Source: Chloroflexota bacterium
GTDB taxonomy: Bacteria > Chloroflexota > Dehalococcoidia > Tepidiformales > Tepidiformaceae
Length of the DNA: 64,000 nt
Reading direction: 5' to 3'
Assembly: GCA_026710655.1 (NCBI GenBank)
Contig: JAPOQN010000008.1
Location: forward strand, 1-64,000
Within the stretch, counting starts at the first letter, position 1. Each line of letters opens with the position of its first letter. Below are positions 63,157 through 64,000 of the stretch, one piece after another. The notes below the pieces were generated by a model. That model was given only the letters and a program-made list of their open reading frames with translations, was not told the origin of the DNA and searched no databases. A program made the translations under genes and the position numbers.

Positions 63157-63548
63157 TGTCGGTTCACCCCGAATACGCCGAAGCCCTGCTCAACGGCACG
63201 AAGACTGTCGAGCTACGGAAGGCGCGGCTCGCCAACAGCACATCGCACATCGTCATCTACGCCACCGCGCCTGTGCAGCGCGTCGTGGGCTGGGTGAAGG
63301 CGGGGCACATTGAGGACGGTACGCCGCGCACCATCTGGCAGAAGCACAAGTCACGCGTTGGCATTCTGGAGCAGGCCTTCCGCCGCTACTACCGAGGGCA
63401 TCGGCGTGCCGTAGCGATTCATGTGGAATCGCCCCAGCGGCTTGCTATGCCTCTCGAGCTGTCGGCGGTCGAGGACGGCTTGACGCCTCCCCAGAGCTGG
63501 CGCTATCTATCGGACACTGCCGCCGAGAGCGTCGGCATCCGCGTTTAG
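63123..63548 (+). CDS. ASCH-domain protein
   Basis: A 141-residue PUA-superfamily protein. I-V-L-M-S-V-H-P-E-Y-A-E-A-L-L-N-G-T-K-T-V-E-L-R-K contains the ASCH signature with K27 and E30. Relatives include the E. coli amidohydrolase YqfB that acts on N4-acetylcytidine and an ASCH ribonuclease, so nucleic-acid or nucleoside chemistry is possible. ATG at 63123 is preferred because strand 1 (I-V-L-M-S-V) needs those residues; ATG at 63156 (TGATG overlap) would cut it. Co-translated with the PIN-GNAT gene. Confidence 0.85.
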   Translation: MADPSPGRIVLMSVHPEYAEALLNGTKTVELRKARLANSTSHIVIYATAPVQRVVGWVKAGHIEDGTPRTIWQKHKSRVGILEQAFRRYYRGHRRAVAIHVESPQRLAMPLELSAVEDGLTPPQSWRYLSDTAAESVGIRV

Positions 63549-63561
63549 AAGAGGTCCGCCC

Positions 63562-63576
63562 ACCGCCGTAGGCGGT
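63562..63576. terminator. hairpin after the ASCH gene
   Basis: ACCGCC (63562-63567) pairs with GGCGGT (63571-63576) around GTA. No T-tract, so termination is uncertain, but it lies 14 nt after the stop. Confidence 0.35.
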
Positions 63577-63587
63577 TGGCTGACCAA

Positions 63588-63618
63588 GGCGACTGTACTG
63601 CGAGCTCTTGAGCTAGAG
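63588..63618 (+). repeat. right flanking direct repeat of the cassette
   Basis: GGCGACTGTACTGC at 63588-63601 and the following 17 bp, partner of the copy at 61567. It ends just before the T-box-like motif. Confidence 0.55.
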
Positions 63619-63633
63619 GTCCAGCTCTTGGGT

Positions 63634-63653
63634 AACGCGGGTGGCACCGCGGG
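63634..63653 (+). promoter_or_regulatory. T-box-like antiterminator motif
   Basis: The 20 bases AACGCGGGTGGCACCGCGGG contain GGGTGGCACCGCG, the conserved core of tRNA-sensing T-box leaders. On the plus strand no gene follows in the window, and only about 85 nt separate it from the ASCH stop, too short for a full T-box. It may be a relic or chance; CGCGG/CCGCG also forms a plain hairpin. Confidence 0.3.
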
Positions 63654-63661
63654 ACTGGATT

Positions 63662-63689
63662 GCCGGGACTAGATAGCCGGGCCTAGATA
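63662..63689. repeat. 14-bp tandem repeat at the CoA-transferase 3' end
   Basis: GCCGGGACTAGATA (63662-63675) and GCCGGGCCTAGATA (63676-63689) differ at one base. The CoA-transferase stop codon lies inside the second copy. Confidence 0.6.
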
Positions 63690-64000
63690 ATGGCCCCGGC
63701 CGACTTGGCGCTCTCAATCTCCGACCAGTCCAGCCCCAGTTCGAGCAGGAGCTCTTCGGTGTGCTGACCGACCTCGGCGAGCTCCCCACCCAGACGGGGA
63801 GCGGTCGCAAAGTCGACCGGAGCTGGCGGGATTCTCCGGGTCGTGTCGCCCGACTGTGCGTTCGCGAATCCCGCGCCCTCAAGTGACTCATCCTCGATCG
63901 CTTCCTCAAGTGTTCGAAGGGGAGCCCAGATCACGCCCCGGCGCTCAAGCTCCCTTCCGATATCAGCGCGGTTCTTCTCGGCGAAGGCCTCATCAAGGAT
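63683..64000 (-). CDS. CaiB/BaiF CoA-transferase, C-terminal part
   Basis: The last 105 codons of a family III CoA-transferase that continues past the window. F-A-E-K-N-R-A-D-I-G-R-E-L-E-R-R-G-V-I-W-A-P-L-R-T-L-E-E is the conserved C-terminal block preceding the dimer-exchange arm, and P-R-L-G-G followed by the T-E-E-L-L tail closes the protein. Such enzymes move CoA between carboxylic acids. The catalytic Asp lies outside the window. Confidence 0.85.
   Translation of the reverse strand: MLDEAFAEKNRADIGRELERRGVIWAPLRTLEEAIEDESLEGAGFANAQSGDTTRRIPPAPVDFATAPRLGGELAEVGQHTEELLLELGLDWSEIESAKSAGAII

Larger units (their letters stand above)
61567..63618 (+). mobile_element. candidate acquired cassette (PIN-GNAT / ASCH)
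   Basis: About 2.05 kb containing two overlapping same-strand genes whose codons use far more A/T at third positions (for example TTG, CCA, GCA, ACA) than the rest of the window, bounded by imperfect direct repeats. No transposase or integrase is present, so any mobility would depend on factors elsewhere. Confidence 0.45.

Overview
The window is 64 kb of GC-rich (roughly two-thirds or more G+C by eye), gene-dense bacterial chromosome. Genes sit back to back on both strands, often overlapping by 1-8 nt, and no gap exceeds about 300 bp. The gene set points to a free-living Chloroflexota bacterium, most likely of the Dehalococcoidia/SAR202 type, but this is inference because no rRNA or tRNA gene is present. 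It includes aspartate-rich linker Tat lipoprotein substrate-binding proteins, an F420-type nitroreductase, a DUF35 protein, flavin monooxygenases, a Rieske oxygenase, a CaiB/BaiF CoA-transferase and an orphan NuoI/NuoG-like pair.

Layout. 1-6.8 kb: end of a DUF35 protein, alpha/beta hydrolase, nitroreductase, SDR dehydrogenase, HAD hydrolase, TrkH-type potassium transporter, NHL-repeat protein and NIPSNAP protein. 6.9-11.9 kb: a forward run of ferredoxin-like NuoI, NuoG-like iron-sulfur protein, small membrane protein, D-2-hydroxyacid dehydrogenase and DDN-type nitroreductase. 11.9-24.7 kb: aminotransferase, a giant DUF2339 membrane protein with internal repeats, a nucleosidase, valS, HAD, DinB and EamA proteins, a nucleotidyltransferase and an MFS carrier. 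24.7-32.2 kb: a thiamine-diphosphate enzyme coupled to the MFS carrier, an RCC1-repeat protein, Rieske oxygenase plus methyltransferase, MBL hydrolase, VOC protein and MscS channel. 32.2-41.9 kb: a peptide/nickel-type ABC importer locus with three tandem paralogous binding proteins, one DppB-like and two DppC-like permeases, and no ATPase gene. 41.9-48.1 kb: DoxX-like protein, luciferase-like monooxygenase, amidohydrolase, mutY and queA. 48.1-56.2 kb: a reverse-strand housekeeping block of gatB, a YvcK-like gene, secG, a membrane-anchored binding protein, SAM hydrolase, fmt and rlmN. 56.2-61.5 kb: selD, nth, DUF1697, membrane proteins and a putative HExxH metalloprotease. 61.5-63.6 kb: a compositionally distinct two-gene cassette. 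63.7-64 kb: the end of a CoA-transferase.

Main results. (1) selD is itself a selenoprotein gene: an in-frame TGA at 57181-57183 sits in the catalytic C-G-G-U motif, so the real gene runs from 57231 to 56182. (2) A two-gene cassette, with lower GC and flanked by imperfect direct repeats, encodes a PIN-GNAT-PUA-like three-domain protein overlapping an ASCH protein. It is the best candidate for an undescribed toxin, RNA-modification or defence system here. (3) Each of the three paralogous binding-protein genes has a 5' leader with two hairpins whose stems are kept by different base pairs, a candidate cis-regulatory RNA. (4) About fifteen start codons lie 6-11 nt after a TANNNT-like hexamer with no Shine-Dalgarno sequence, which indicates widespread leaderless transcription and corrects several start sites.
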